Below, piece by piece: positions 1 through 11,698 of a stretch of 64,000 nt of DNA. Below the pieces are notes generated by a model that saw only the letters and a list, made by a program, of their open reading frames with translations, searched no databases and was not told the DNA's origin. Within the stretch, counting starts at the first letter, position 1. Every line of letters begins with the position of its first letter. The translations under genes and the position numbers were made by a program. This stretch comes from Artemia franciscana (Eukaryota > Arthropoda > Branchiopoda > Anostraca > Artemiidae), in NCBI RefSeq assembly GCF_032884065.1, contig NC_088865.1, forward strand, positions 45,363,732 through 45,427,731. Reading direction: 5' to 3'.

Positions 1-514
1 CTCTTAGCCTCCCCCTTCCATTGAAGGGTATTTATATGGTAGTTTAAAATGGTCTTCGCACATTAAAAAATACATTACCATTTTATCTAAGTCTTGTCAC
101 ATATGAAGCGCAAAGGCCCACTGATGCACAAGGAATTAGACATATTCTGGACCATCAAGGGGGAGGGGGATTTACATCCTCTAAAGAAAGAACATGTTGC
201 ATTTTCTCGCCATTGCTGGTGTTAGTAATAATTGTTCTTTTAGTTCGTGGAAACAAGATTATTAATTTAATAATTACTACTAATAGTTTGCGGATACATG
301 ATCTTTAGGGAGGACCAATTGTCCAAATTAATTTCCAAAATTAGGATACATACTAAACACATTTTTTATTTGTCTATATATCAGCATTCACCTAAACAGC
401 ATTTGCAACTTCTAGAAAAATTTTGCTAACGCTTGTTGACTACAAAATACAGGGCAAATTAACTATAAAATTTTTGCAGCAAGTGATTATAATGATGAAT
501 AGCGGAATTAGCAG
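1..514. other. AT-rich stretch without recognised gene
   Basis: No open frame, RNA gene or repeat of the families found elsewhere in the window could be recognised here. It precedes the 3' end of the minus-strand LINE remnant. Confidence 0.5.
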
Positions 515-1114
515 AATCAATCTATATATTTACTCCATTTTATTATCAAAAATATGTCTGACATTACCTGAGACCAATATGACCTGAGGTCAACACAGCT
601 ACACACGGCCCTCCTACACTCCAATCTATTCAAAGCCTCCCTCTTTACACCATACGTAAAAGTTTCCGTTACTATATAATTTTTTCTTATGTCACACTTC
701 AATCATATTCAGGCACGACCTTTTTTTGGTTTGATCCTAGATGGTTGCCAAACAAGGATGTTCTTGGGCAGCCCATTATCCTTCATACGCAGATTGCGTT
801 AAAACCATCTCAACATTTCTACAACTGTAGCTCTAGGCATAGGGACTGACCAGTATTTTACTGTTTGAGATACAATTAGTCAGTCGGTTAACCTAAACGT
901 TCCTAATTTCCCTGGAAAACATACAGCAAATCATACTTTGTTTTTTGGAGTGCACGCGCTTCAGAACCATACTTGACCATTGTCATCACTGTGGCTTCAA
1001 ATTTTCTTATCTTGGTGCGTAGACTTGTCTTCAATTCTTCCAAACTTTTTAAACTTTGGGCATTGGCTATTCTATCTTCAATATCTTCACTGTACAAACC
1101 GTCTTTACTATTAA
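515..1114 (-). mobile_element. LINE reverse transcriptase C-terminal remnant (left part, split by copy A)
   Basis: Read on the minus strand, this is the decayed C-terminal third of a non-LTR retrotransposon polyprotein. Recognisable blocks in order are SEDIEDRIANAQ, TKIRKFEATVMTMVKYGSEA (1097 to about 970), then LRMKDNGLPK and QPSRIKP (about 800-710), and GVKREALNRLE (about 650-620). Frames change between blocks, so it is a pseudogene. The same blocks recur at 13.4-14.4 kb and 18.57-18.94 kb, making this a multi-copy LINE family (RTE- or CR1-like; clade not settled by eye). The upstream half of the same copy lies at 2835-3570, on the other side of repeat copy A, which inserted between the codons for DSFTYLVSI and NSKDG. 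Confidence 0.75.
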
Positions 1115-2834
1115 TTAAATAAAAAAAACGAGTTTTTTTAACTGAAAGTAAGGAGCGACATTAAAACTTAAAACGCACAGAAATTACTTCGTATATGAAA
1201 GAGGCTGCTTCCTCATCAACGCCCCGCTCTTTACGCTAAAGTTTTTTACTGTTTTAGAAAGAAGAATTGAGAGAAAGAGTCAAACTTTAGCGTAAAGAGC
1301 GGGGCGTTGATGAGGAAGCAGCCTCTTTCATATACGAAGTAATTTCTGTGGGTTTTAAGTTTTAATGTCGCTCCTTACTTTCAGTTAAAAAAACTCGTTT
1401 TTTTTATTTAATTTCTGAACGTTTTTGAATCAATGCATGTTTTGATTTTGGCTCTCCGCAGAGGAATAATCAAAACGAAATTTGTATATTTTTTGGGGGG
1501 GGGGGGCTAAATGGCTTTCTCATAATTTTGATCGAATGATTTTGAGAAAAAAAGAGGGGGGGGCGAAGCCTAGTTGCCCTCCGATTTTTTGGTTAATTAA
1601 AAAGGCAACTAGAACTTTTAATTTTTTACGAATCTTTTTATTGGTAAAAGATTTACGTAACTTATAAATTAGCTTACGTAAAGAACTTTTGTATTCTCAT
1701 GTTTTTATTACATATATGAGGGGATTCGCCCCATCGTCAGTACCTCGCTCTTTACACTAAAGCTTAAATTTTATCCCAATTCATTAAGAATGACCCCCTG
1801 AATCACAAAAGCCGTAGAATAAGTAGTTGAAATTACCGAAAATACTTTAGCGTAAAGAGCGAGGTATTAGAAGGAGGTGAGCCCCTCATATGGGTAATAA
1901 TTTCTGTTTGTTTTAAGTTTTATTGCTGTTCCTTACTTCCAGCTGAAAAAGCTTTTTCACTTTTATTTTTTAATTGTTTTTTTTAAATAATGCTAGTAAA
2001 TCCTGCTCTCCCTTCATGGAAATTTTCTTCTCCCATTACAAATTCTCGAAGGAAAGTTCCCCCAGCATATCCCCCTCTTCTCAACCCCTCCCCCAAACCA
2101 AAAAAATCCTCCTGAAAACGCCTGTATACTTCCCAATAACCATTACTATATGTAAGCACAGGTCAAAGTTTGTAACTTGTTGCCCCTCCCACGGGGACTG
2201 TGGGGGAGTAAGTCGTTCCCAAAGACATAGTTATAAGGTTTTTCGACTATGCTGAATAAAATGGCTATCTCAGAATTTTGATCCGTTGACTTTGGGAAAA
2301 TAATTAGCGTGGGAGGGGGCCTAGATGCCCTCCAATTTTTTTGGTCACTTAAAAAGGGCACTAGAACTTTTCATTTCCGTTAGAATGAGCCCTCTAGCAA
2401 CATTCTAGGACAACTGGGTCGATACGATCACCCCTGGGAAAAAAAAAACAAACAAAAAAACAAAAAAACAAATAAACACGCATCCGTGATCTGCCTTCTG
2501 GCAAAAAATGCAAAATTCCACATTTTTGTAGATAGGATCTCGAAACTTCTACAATAGGGTTCTCTGATACGCTGAATCTGATGGTGTGATTTTCGTTAAG
2601 ATTCTATGACTTTTAGGGGGCGTTTCCCCCTATTTTCTAAAATAACGCAAATTTTCTCAGGCTCGTAACTTTTGATGGGTAAGACTAAACTTGATGAAAC
2701 TTATATATTTAAAACCAGCATTGAAATGCGATTCCTTTGATATAGCTATTGGTATCAAAATTCCATTTTTTAGAGTTTTGGTTACTATTGAGCCGGGTCG
2801 CTCCTTACTACAGTTCGTTACCACGAACTGTTTG
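1115..2834 (-). repeat. 1.7-kb hairpin-ended repeat, copy A
   Basis: This is a full-length minus-strand copy (1,720 bp) of the dominant repeat of the window. On the minus strand it opens with CAAACAGTTCGTGGTAACGAACTG, a palindrome with 8-bp arms, and ends in TTATTTAA. The last 300 bp form a giant hairpin: left arm 1115-1244, loop 1245-1281, right arm 1282-1411, nearly perfect over 130 bp. A second inverted pair built on CTCTTTACRCTAAAG lies at about 1742-1867. Short open frames inside recur in every copy but match no transposase. It is inserted in a LINE frame, so its ends are well defined. Confidence 0.9.
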
Positions 2835-3570
2835 ATACTAACTAGGTAAGTGAAGCTGTCCACTTGATCAATCTTCTCGTTACCTAAAATTACCTCTTTA
2901 CTTTTACTTATTCCTAACCTTTGTGACTTGGTTGTCTTAACATCAATTTTCAAATTTATTCTCACCCCTAAACTCGCAAACCTCTGAAAATTCATTTATT
3001 TTGCCAACATCCTCATCTAGGATGCTCAAATCATCAGAAAAATCTAAGTCTAAGAGATTCCCCAGATATTCCTTGTTCTCAAATTGTCTTTGCTCTGCTC
3101 CTTAGGGCAAAGTTCATCAAAATGATCAATATAAACAGGGGTAGGGCGAAACCCTGTTTAATTCCTGATTTAATACAAAACCAGCTACTAACCTTATTTC
3201 CTTATTTAACCTAATTCTTTGCTTTAGTGACTTGGTGATCTTAACATCAATTTTCAAATTTATTCTCGCCCTTGAACTCAAAAAATCATTGAAAATTTAT
3301 TTATATTGCTAACAACTTCATCCAGGATCCTCAAATTATCGGAAAAATCTAAGTCTAAGAGATTCCCAAGATATTCCTTGTTCTCCATTTGTCTTTGCTC
3401 TGCTCCTTAGGGCAAAGTTCATCAAAATGATCAATATAAACAAGGGTAGGACAAAACCCTGTTTAATTCCTGATTTAATACAAAACCAGCTACTAACCTT
3501 ATTTCCTCTTTTAACCACCGCAATTTTATTCTCTTACATGGCACTTGTCACTCTAGTACATTCATTTTGA
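2835..3570 (-). mobile_element. LINE reverse transcriptase remnant (right part), with an internal 304-bp duplication
   Basis: This continues the LINE interrupted by copy A. On the minus strand it encodes VSSWFCIKSGIKQGF (the RT motif-B neighbourhood, GVKQG-like) and then NLKIDVKTTKSQRLGIS and EVILGNEKIDQVDSFTYL (thumb region). The block from about 2925 to 3207 recurs at 3229-3511 with an offset of 304 bp and visible divergence. The right-hand version resembles the LINE at 13.4 kb more closely than it resembles its neighbour, so this may be two related copies joined together and not a recent tandem duplication. Several stops and frame changes make it non-functional. Confidence 0.75.
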
Positions 3571-3639
3571 ATGTATTTTGTATAGAATTGACTATAGTAA
3601 AGGCCATAAGGTATCAGTGTTTTAATATTTTTATTATCA

Positions 3640-4330
3640 TATTTATCCCATAGGCCCTTTATTAAGGAAGGTGATGGTATAGACTTTGTAGGAATCTAAT
3701 TCGATTGGAAATCAGAACATCAAGTGCCATTCTTAATATTCAAAATTCACTACCTCTTTTTCTCAAATGCATCCGATCGAGATTTTGCGGTGGTTATTTT
3801 GTTCAAAATAGTCCAAAGATCATATAATAGTGCCTCCTGGGTTGAAACAATACCCTAAATCTCGGGATAAACATTGTAATTATGCCCTGGAGAAAAATAA
3901 GGTTTTTTTTTAAAGGGGTGATAATATAAACATGAGAGGAGGGTAATTTGATCGGACATAAAATATTCTACTTCCCTTTTAAAACCAACAATTAATCGAA
4001 TCGCAATGGCACTCTTTTCCTCAACTGTATCTGATTGAGATTCTCGATAGTAGTTTTATTTAATATAGTTCAAATATCATATAGATTTTCCTCCGGCGTC
4101 GACACAGCCCTTCAGAGCCCATGGCCAAGGCTTGTAAGTTGTGCCCCAAGGACATTTAAGATTCTTATGGAAGAGGTGGTCGTATAAAATTTAAGGAGGC
4201 CCAACTGATTGAAAATTGTACATTTTAGTTGGGTTTCTTAAGAATCATAGTCATCGGAGGGCAACTATTTCCTTATTCCCTCTTTTCTCCAAATGCATCC
4301 GACCACAATTTAGAGATATTAAACAAAAAA
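3640..4330. repeat. Degenerate tandem repeat, about 256-bp period
   Basis: Three diverged units follow one another. Landmark: AAATGCATCCGATCGAGATT near 3768 is matched by AACTGTATCTGATTGAGATT near 4024 and AAATGCATCCGACCACAATT near 4288. A second landmark, AATTYGATTGGAAAT or ATTTGATCGGACAT or AACTGATTGAAAAT, recurs with the same spacing. No coding potential is visible. Confidence 0.55.
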
Positions 4331-5482
4331 ATCTCAGCAAACAAGCTTACAACAGGTACTAATATAAATGAAAAAAAAATTAAAATAATTCTTAAAACGA
4401 GAAAACTTTAAGTCAAAAATGCATATTAAGCTTAAAACCAACAAAATCCTTACAAAAACGAGTTTGGTTGCTGCCCCCGTCTCTAACTTGAAAAGTCTAA
4501 GGCGTCCTACGTCATTAGCGCTTTGTGAAAACTAAATGTTTCTTGAACCTTCATGGGAAGAACTAGGAGAATTAATTTGAATATTTGATATACAATGACA
4601 TTAAATACAGAAATTTCAACAGTCCGAAATTGTTTTTCACCGTAATTTTAATTTTTATTTTCAATGTAATAGGTACACAAGAAAATATCTCCGTTTTCAT
4701 TAAAGTGACAATGACGTAGTAGAACTTGAAAAAAACAATGACGTTAAGCTCTATATTAGTATTTGCTGGTCGTTTTGAGTTTGAATTGTAATGGGAAATG
4801 ATTCCTGCTGGTCTTGAGTTCAACTTGGCTGTTTACTTTTCTTTGAAAAACTTATCTCAATGTACATTTTTCTAATTAACTTTGTTGGAATTTATTTCTT
4901 ATTGTTTTTTTTCTTATTTTTTTTTTCTTATTGATTTATAAAATGAATTTTTCTCCAGTTTTTCACGTCTTAATTTTAATATTTAACATAAATGATTATA
5001 GTTTATTAGTTACCTGTTGAAATGTTGATTTTTGTTTGTCATAGAACTTTTTTTCTGGTCATAATTTATTATTTATCTTTACTTTTCCTCGAATAACTTA
5101 TTCTTTGGATTTTTAAAAAAAAGTTAATTCCTGTCCATTTTGGATTGCCCTTGTTTTTTCTAATGGATAGTAAAATCAATATTTATCTAGTTTTTTATAT
5201 GTCTGGTATGTGATTTAAACCCTCTGAACATTTTTCAACAGTATTACCTCAATGCCCTTAGCATTTTCGAGACTCAGGATCAAACATGTAGACTTTTCTC
5301 AATAATCGACCTTGTATATAACAATTGGACAATTCACATAAGGTATAACAGTTAACCCTGGGGCTCTGGGGTTTTTGTCATATCAAGAGGATTAAATATT
5401 TGATTTTCTGACTATTTTTCTCAAGATGGATATTCCAAAATGTCGATAAACAAATAAATGGTTATCTTATAAACAAGGTTTT
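4331..5482. other. AT-rich stretch without recognised gene
   Basis: This is intergenic or intronic DNA with T-rich runs near 4900-4930. No exon, RNA gene or family repeat could be supported on either strand. Confidence 0.5.
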
Positions 5483-7197
5483 CAAACAGTTCGTGGTAAC
5501 GAACTGTAGTAAGGAGCGACCCGGCTCAATAGAAACCAAAACTCTAAAAAATGGAATTTTGATACCAATAGCTACATCAAAAGAATCGCATTTTAATGGT
5601 GATTTTAAATATATAAGTTTCATCAAGTTTAGTCTTACGCAACAAAAGTTACGAGCCTGAGAATATTTGTGTGATTTTAGAAAATAGGGGGAAACACCGC
5701 CTAAAAGTCATAGAATCTTAACGAAAATTACACCATCAGATTCAGCGTATCAGAGAACCCTACTGTAAAAGTTTCAAGCTCCTATCTACAAAAATGTGGA
5801 ATGTTGTATTTTTTGCTAGAAGGCAGATCACGGATGCGTGTTTATTTGTTTGTTTTTTTTTGTTTTTTTTCCCAGGGGTGATCGTATCGACCCATTTGTT
5901 CTAGAATGTTGCGAGAGGGCTCATTCTAACGGAAATGAAAAGTTCTGGTGCCCTTTTTAAGTGACCAAAAAAATTGGAGGGCACCTAGGCCCCCTCCCAC
6001 GCTAATTATTTTCCCAAAGTCAACGGATCAAAATTCTGAGATAGCCATTTTATTCAGCATAGTCGAAAACCTTATAACTATGTCCTTGGGGACGACTTAC
6101 TCCTCCACAGTCCCCGTGGGAGGGGCTACAAGTTACAAACTTTGACCAGTGCATACATATAGTAATGGTTATTGGGAAGTGTACAGGTGTTTTCAGGAGG
6201 ATTTTTTGGTTGGGGGGAGGGGTTGAAAAGAGGGGGATATACTGGGGAAACTTTCCATCGAGGAATTTGTCATGGGGGAAGAAAATTTCCATGAAGGGAG
6301 CGCAGGATTCACTAGCATTATTTTAAAAAAAAAACAATGAAAATATAAATATGAAAAAGGTTTTTTCAGCTGGAAGTAAGGAGCAGCATTAAAACTTAAA
6401 ACGAACGGAAATTATTACCCATATGAGGGGCTCACCTCCTCCTAATACCTCGCTCTTTACGCTAAAGTATTTTTAGTAATGTCAACTATTAATTCTACGG
6501 CTTTTGTGATTCAGGGGTCATTCTTAAGGAATTGGGCCAAAATTTAAGATTTAGTGTAAAGAGAGAGGTACTGACGAGGGGGCGAACCCTTTCATATGTG
6601 TAATAAAAACATGAGAATAAAAAATTCTTTACGTAAGCTAGTTTATAAGTTACGTATATCTTTTACTAATAAAAAGATTTGTAAAAAATTAAAAGTTCTA
6701 GTTGCCTTTTTTATTAACCAAAAAATTGGAGGGCAACTAGGCTTCCTTCCCTGCTCTTTTTTTCTCAAAATCATTCGATCAAAATTATGAGAAAGCCATT
6801 TAGCCCCCCTCCCCCCCAAAAAAATGCAAATTTCGTTATAATTATTTCTCTGCAGAGAGCCAAAATCAAAACATGCATTGATTCAAAAATGTTCAGAAAT
6901 TAAATAAAAAAAAAAAGTTTTTTTTAACTGAAAGTAAGGAGCGACATTAAAACTTAAAACGAACAGAAATTACTTCGTATATGAAAGGGGCTGCTTCCTC
7001 ATCAACGCCGCGCTCTTTACGCTAAAGTTTTTTACTGTTTTAAAAAGAAGAGTTGAGAGAAAGAGTCAAACTTTAGCGTAAAGAGCGGGGCGTTGATGAG
7101 GAAGCAGCCCCTTTCATATACGAAGTAATTTCTGTTCGTTTTAAGTTTTAATTTCGCTCCTTACTTTCAGTTGAAAAAACTTGTTTTTTTTATTTAA
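5483..7197 (+). repeat. 1.7-kb hairpin-ended repeat, copy B
   Basis: Full-length plus-strand copy (1,715 bp) running from CAAACAGTTCGTGG to TTATTTAA, flanked by T on both sides. The terminal hairpin is at about 6899-7198, with arms of the A/B/E/F sequence type (GGCTGCTTCCTCATCAACG). The internal inverted pair is near 6450-6570. Confidence 0.9.
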
Positions 7198-7812
7198 TTA
7201 CAATCAATGAGTCAACATAGGATGTAGAGCATTGATGTGAACATTAAAATCATTTATGTTTAGAAAGCATTAAAAGAATAACTAGTGACTAGGATCAATT
7301 TTAGACTTGAGAATAAATATAGTATTTACAAAATTAATTCATTTTGGGTTTTCATGGCTATTACTTTATTATAGTTTTAAACAATAAAAATTAAGGGAAT
7401 ACGTAAGTTAATTTTTCACTCCATCCTGGGCTCCCAATTTTATTCCTGAAATATTGTGTCAATTGGTTTGTAAAACCACACCAAGGACTATTTCTTCCTG
7501 AAAACATAATTATCGAAAAAAATATATTATAAAAAACATATTAGGATAAATACTTAAGACAGTTCGTTGAAAGGATTTAATTATAAGCCGCTAAGGGTAA
7601 GTATTCGACAAACCCCTACCTTGTTTTAGCCCCCCCCCATCAAAGAAAATGCATTTTATGCAGTTTTATCCTGCTATGAATTATAATTTATGAAAACTTC
7701 TGCAAAAACCAAAATTTATACATTACTGTGTCTGTGATTATGAACTACATATAGCAAAAGCAACATGGTAAATATCATGAAAAGAGAAATCACCAATGCT
7801 ACAGCACAAACA

Positions 7813-7813
<1 letters not shown>
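7198..7813. other. AT-rich stretch without recognised gene
   Basis: No gene recognised between copy B and the poly(A) run. Confidence 0.45.

Positions 7814-7876
<63 letters not shown>
7814..7876. repeat. Poly(A) run, 63 bp
   Basis: An uninterrupted A-run on the plus strand abuts the 3' side of the minus-strand Penelope-like element. Naiad-type elements are reported to favour microsatellites, so this may be the landing site. That link is inference. Confidence 0.9.
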
Positions 7877-7878
<2 letters not shown>

Positions 7879-8524
7879 AGACAGAAGGAGAAAAGGAAGA
7901 CTGTTTTCCTAAATTAGTGATTAATATAGACCAGCACTTGAATGAGGCCTTAACCCTACTCATCCATACAATCACATAGGTCAAACAGCATAGCCACACA
8001 CAATCAACCATAAAGAATAATCCATGGACAGGCAGTCATGTCGTCAATAAGTATAAGTCGTCATTTACCAAACAATAGAAAAAATAATATAGACAAATAA
8101 TTCAGAGGCAACACCCAACATAAGGGCTCATCAGGAGAATACACTGGCCTATATAAGGTTTCGCCACTCTAAATTCTCTACCCAGCACAGTGTTGTGGCT
8201 ACCACAGAATATCCATGGCATCCCCGCGTCAGGTATCACCCCCAAAATACATGTCTATGAAAAAAACAGCAAATGTAAAACAACCAAGTAAAACCAAAAC
8301 AAGCTTATCCTGTTAATATATCCCTCCCTTTAGCAACAATAGGTAAACTAAATATTATAAATTTTACCAAATCACAAATATTAACACATTGCAAAAAACC
8401 TGAATGAACTAAACAATTATATAATTCATCTTTACCATGTGGCTAATTTTTTAAAAATTCCGCTCAAATAGAAACACAATTCAAAATAAATGGCGCTGTG
8501 ACAACATTTCTCGAACCTCCAAAA
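7877..8524 (-). mobile_element. Probable 3' untranslated region of the Penelope-like element
   Basis: Non-coding sequence between the reverse transcriptase stop codon and the poly(A)/poly(T) run. On the minus strand it holds GGCGAAACC followed 27 bp later by CCTGATGAGCCC. Its assignment to the element rests on position only; the true 3' boundary was not seen. Confidence 0.45.
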
Positions 8525-9832
8525 TTAGTCAAAAATTTCTTTAAGTATTTCTAGATAATTCTTTTGATATTTATTTAAAAGTTCGTTATAATGAAAACTA
8601 AATTTTTTAAATTGCCAAGTTAATTTATTTGCAGAAAAACCTCTTGATATCAATTTTTGGCTTAAGATTTTACATCTATTTTTAAAATCAATATAATTAC
8701 TACAAATCCTTGCATAACCAAGTAACTGTGAGAAAAACGCTGAATATGTGATATTTGAGTGTATATTACTTTCAGGGAATGGGAAACTAATCACTTCAAA
8801 ATCAAAATCATCCGTTTTATTATACATTTTAAAACTTAATTTATTATTATCACAAATATTAATATTTAAATCTAAGAAATGATCTTCATGACCAGCGCCA
8901 TGACTAGGCTCAAGAATAAGCTCTGATGGATATATATTTTTAGAAATATCAATGAAATCCTTACAATTTAAGACCAAAATATCATCTAAATATCTTTTAT
9001 TATTTGACAAAGCATGTTTTAAATTAATTGGATTATTCTTATCCATCATATATTTATATTCTAGTTGACTTAAAAACAAGTCAGCTATAAATGGGCTGGC
9101 ATTCCCCCCCATGGGAATTCCCATAATTTGCTTGTACAAATCACCCCCAAATCTTATATAAGTATTGTATAAAACAAATTCCAATAACTCAAAAATCATA
9201 TCCAAGCTGTAACATCTCAAGTTAACTGTAGTATTAAAGCAGTTTGTCCATATGGCTTTTTTATTATAACTGTCTATTTTTAAGAACCTTTTACTAGATA
9301 AGAGGAAAGATTTCTTTATAACAGTTTTTAAATTATCTAACACTAAATTGAGTGATAAATTAGTATACATTGTCGCAAAATCGAAAGACTCAATTCTTTT
9401 AGCTGAAACCATTGTTAAAGAATCTATCACCTGCAGTGAATTATTAACACTCCAATATGGATTAAAATTCGAAAAATTTTTAATACCAGAACAATAGGTT
9501 TTAAGTTTATTTACAATTTCCTTTAAAATTAAAGAGAGGTCAGTAGCAGCAATGCGGGTTGGACATTTAGCTGCTCCAGCAATAAACCGTGGTTTAGGGG
9601 GATTCTTATGAAATTTTACAGTCCAATATAGGAAAGGGAACTTTTTATCATTGTCATTTATTTTAATATTAAAATTTTTAAAAAGTATTTCTTCAGTCTT
9701 TTCAATTAAATTCTCATCCTCTATATTTACCTTTTCATAAACATTAGTTGTGCCTAACTCCCTTTTTAAGATATCACAATACAGCTTCTGACAAATTATG
9801 GCAAAATTATTATTAGCTTTATCCACTGGCAC
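8525..9832 (-). pseudogene. Penelope-like (Naiad-type) reverse transcriptase
   Basis: This is the C-terminal reverse transcriptase half of a Penelope-like retroelement, 435 codons long. Motifs in order: VDKANNNFAIICQKLY (residues 3-18, the DK-type N-terminal motif of this class), KFHKNPPKPRFIAG (73-86), motif A FDFATMYTNL with catalytic D151, motif B GIPMGGNASP (238-247), and motif C YLDDI with D283 and D284, followed by a GHEDHFLDLNI block (314-323). All catalytic aspartates are present. The methionine at 9832 is not the real start: coding sequence continues upstream in this frame and joins the endonuclease frame after a one-base slip near 9909-9913. Apart from that slip this half is open, so the copy looks fairly young. 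Confidence 0.9.
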
Positions 9833-9849
9833 AATTACAAATTCATTCT

Positions 9850-11160
9850 TTAGATTAGCAATTGCTTGTTTAATCTTCGCATTATAAAATAATGATTTAG
9901 TGTTACTATTTTTAAGTTAGAATATATTTTATTTCTTACTCTACTAATAATTAAATTCTTCCAACTTTGAAAACTCTCTTTATTTTTATTCTCTTTCTTA
10001 CACCACTTATCAATAAATAAATCAAAATCATTTTCCAAGCCATCAAGAACACTCGATGGTTTCAGATGATGAGAAAGACGGAAATTTGCCCCTTTATTCA
10101 TTATAATTTGAAGATCATCTTGCTTTATTATTGACAAGTCCCCTGTTATAACATGTTTGTAAGTAGGATTTACAAATGGGCCAAGTTGCTTACAATTACA
10201 AACCGGTTTCCAATTTATATCGCTATCTAGTTTTTTTAGTATTAAATTATAATTAAAAATAATTTGCCCAATAGTTTTTGAAAATTTATAAGTTAAAACT
10301 GGACTATCATTATAATTTAAATTACTAGGAAGGGCCTGTTTCACATGCCGCTGATTTAAAATTTCTGGTAAATTAATATCTTCAATCTGCTTACAAGTAA
10401 AATTAATAGGTAAATATAATCTGTTATCCTTATTACTAATCTTATCGAACTTTTTCTTTTTTGAAATAAATTTCGTTTTAGATAGAATGCAAATTGTATC
10501 ACATATTACTTTAAAATTATAATCAAGAGCTGTATTATTCTTCACAATCCAGAAAAGTTTGATTAAATTCCTCTTGGATAAATTATTTAGACACTTTATT
10601 ACAGAAATCATACCCCTAGATTCAAGTAGCTGGCATAGATCTATAGAAAGCATATGTACCTCTAATTCATTTTTTCTATTATTTTTCCTATGTCCTCTCG
10701 ATCGTTTTTTACGTTTGGTAGGACAAGTAAAAGAAGGATGGTCCATAAAACCATCAATACATTTAACAACAACATGAGACATGTCACCATATTTTGCTAC
10801 ACGATCATTTAACCCAAAAGGATAAGCTGTACCAAGAGTATGGATCCAGAAATCCTCCTGTTTACGTAGTCTATTATTCTTCTCTTCTTTATTTGAATTT
10901 TCTAATTCTAAATTTTCTAAAATTGTGACAGTTATATCTGATATGGAACATTTACCATTACTACAATGTTGAACTAGATAGTTATTAGTTTTTTCATTAT
11001 TAACTGTTGTCTTGTGTCCAGAAAATCTTTTATATATATTATTAGTTGTTTCCCCCACATATTGTAGGCAGCATTTATTACATTCTAATAGGTAAATTAC
11101 ATTGGTTGTTCTACAATTAACATTACCACGTAACTTGCATGCAAAATTTTTATTATACAA
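9850..11160 (-). pseudogene. Penelope-like (Naiad-type) N-terminal GIY-YIG endonuclease and CxC linker
   Basis: This frame lies 5' of the reverse transcriptase and carries a GIY-YIG endonuclease: VIYLLEC (residues 21-27), YVGET (34-38), R45 in YKRFSGH, and a late EDFWIHTLGT with the conserved glutamate near 102. C27, C30, H49 and H65 fit the CCHH motif of Penelope endonucleases. A basic stretch (149-163) could be a nuclear signal. CNC at 321-323 is the CxC linker that defines the permuted clade in which endonuclease precedes RT (Naiad/Chlamys); the CCHH motif favours Naiad. The frame opens with TTG after an in-frame TAA 18 bp upstream, with no ATG, so the 5' end is truncated. It ends prematurely because of a frameshift in an A-run (9909-9913); the RT follows in the next frame. 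Confidence 0.88.
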
Positions 11161-11179
11161 TGTACTTTTAACCCTTTAA

Positions 11180-11594
11180 GTACATGTAACTCTTTAAAAG
11201 GAACTAGAACTTTCAATTTCAAAACAAATGAGCTTCCTCCAAAGTTTAGGCGACCGCCCCTTTATTAAAACCCTTATATTCCCCCAAGCCATAACTTGCA
11301 TTCTCTACCACCATGTGCTGGGCTTATTTGAACCCGAAGGCAATTTTACATGAACTTTTGACTATTTTCAAAAAAATTGCTATCTAAAAATTATGGTCAG
11401 ATATATTTTGGAAAAATAAGTGGTTCTTTTCTTTGGGTGGGGGGCTAGTTACCCTTCAATAGCTTTTGAATCTTAAAAATGGCACTAGAAACGATTATTT
11501 CAAATAGAATGAATCTAATCTAAAGTTTATGCAACCACCCCTTGTATATGAACTGCCTCTGGAATAAGAATTATAATAATGAATAAATAGTAAA
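11180..11594. other. Old dispersed-repeat debris, no gene
   Basis: The stretch contains phrases shared loosely with the 1.7-kb family body (GAACTAGAACTTTCAATTT, a G-run, and AAATTATGGTCAGAT-like text), consistent with an older relative of that family. No coding sequence is visible. Confidence 0.4.
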
Positions 11595-11698
11595 ATATTG
11601 AAGCCTCATTTTCTTTAATAGAGTCAGCGTTATACAAAACCGTTTAAAGATGAATACATTAAAGTCATTCGTGCTATGTACAGGAACAAAATTACTAT
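11595..11698 (+). mobile_element. LINE reverse transcriptase remnant (5' part, split by copy D)
   Basis: A short plus-strand fragment reads EASFSLIES, which resembles an RT motif A of the EAAFDSVDR type with the aspartate lost, and then DEYIKVIRAMYRNKITI. The frame resumes as IKEGNEVSSWF directly after copy D, so both parts belong to one LINE copy interrupted by that repeat. Confidence 0.6.

Noticed and set aside
1974-2361. Short frames in the 1.7-kb repeat (for example PFLSDQKNWRA)
   Set aside because: They recur in every copy because the repeat recurs, on both strands, without codon-like constraint or a transposase motif.
8100-8200. Hammerhead-like words GGCGAAACC and CCTGATGAG in the Penelope 3' region
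   Set aside because: The order and stems do not make a complete hammerhead; no valid stem II with a closing GAAA after CTGATGAG was found, and this clade is reported to lack canonical hammerheads.
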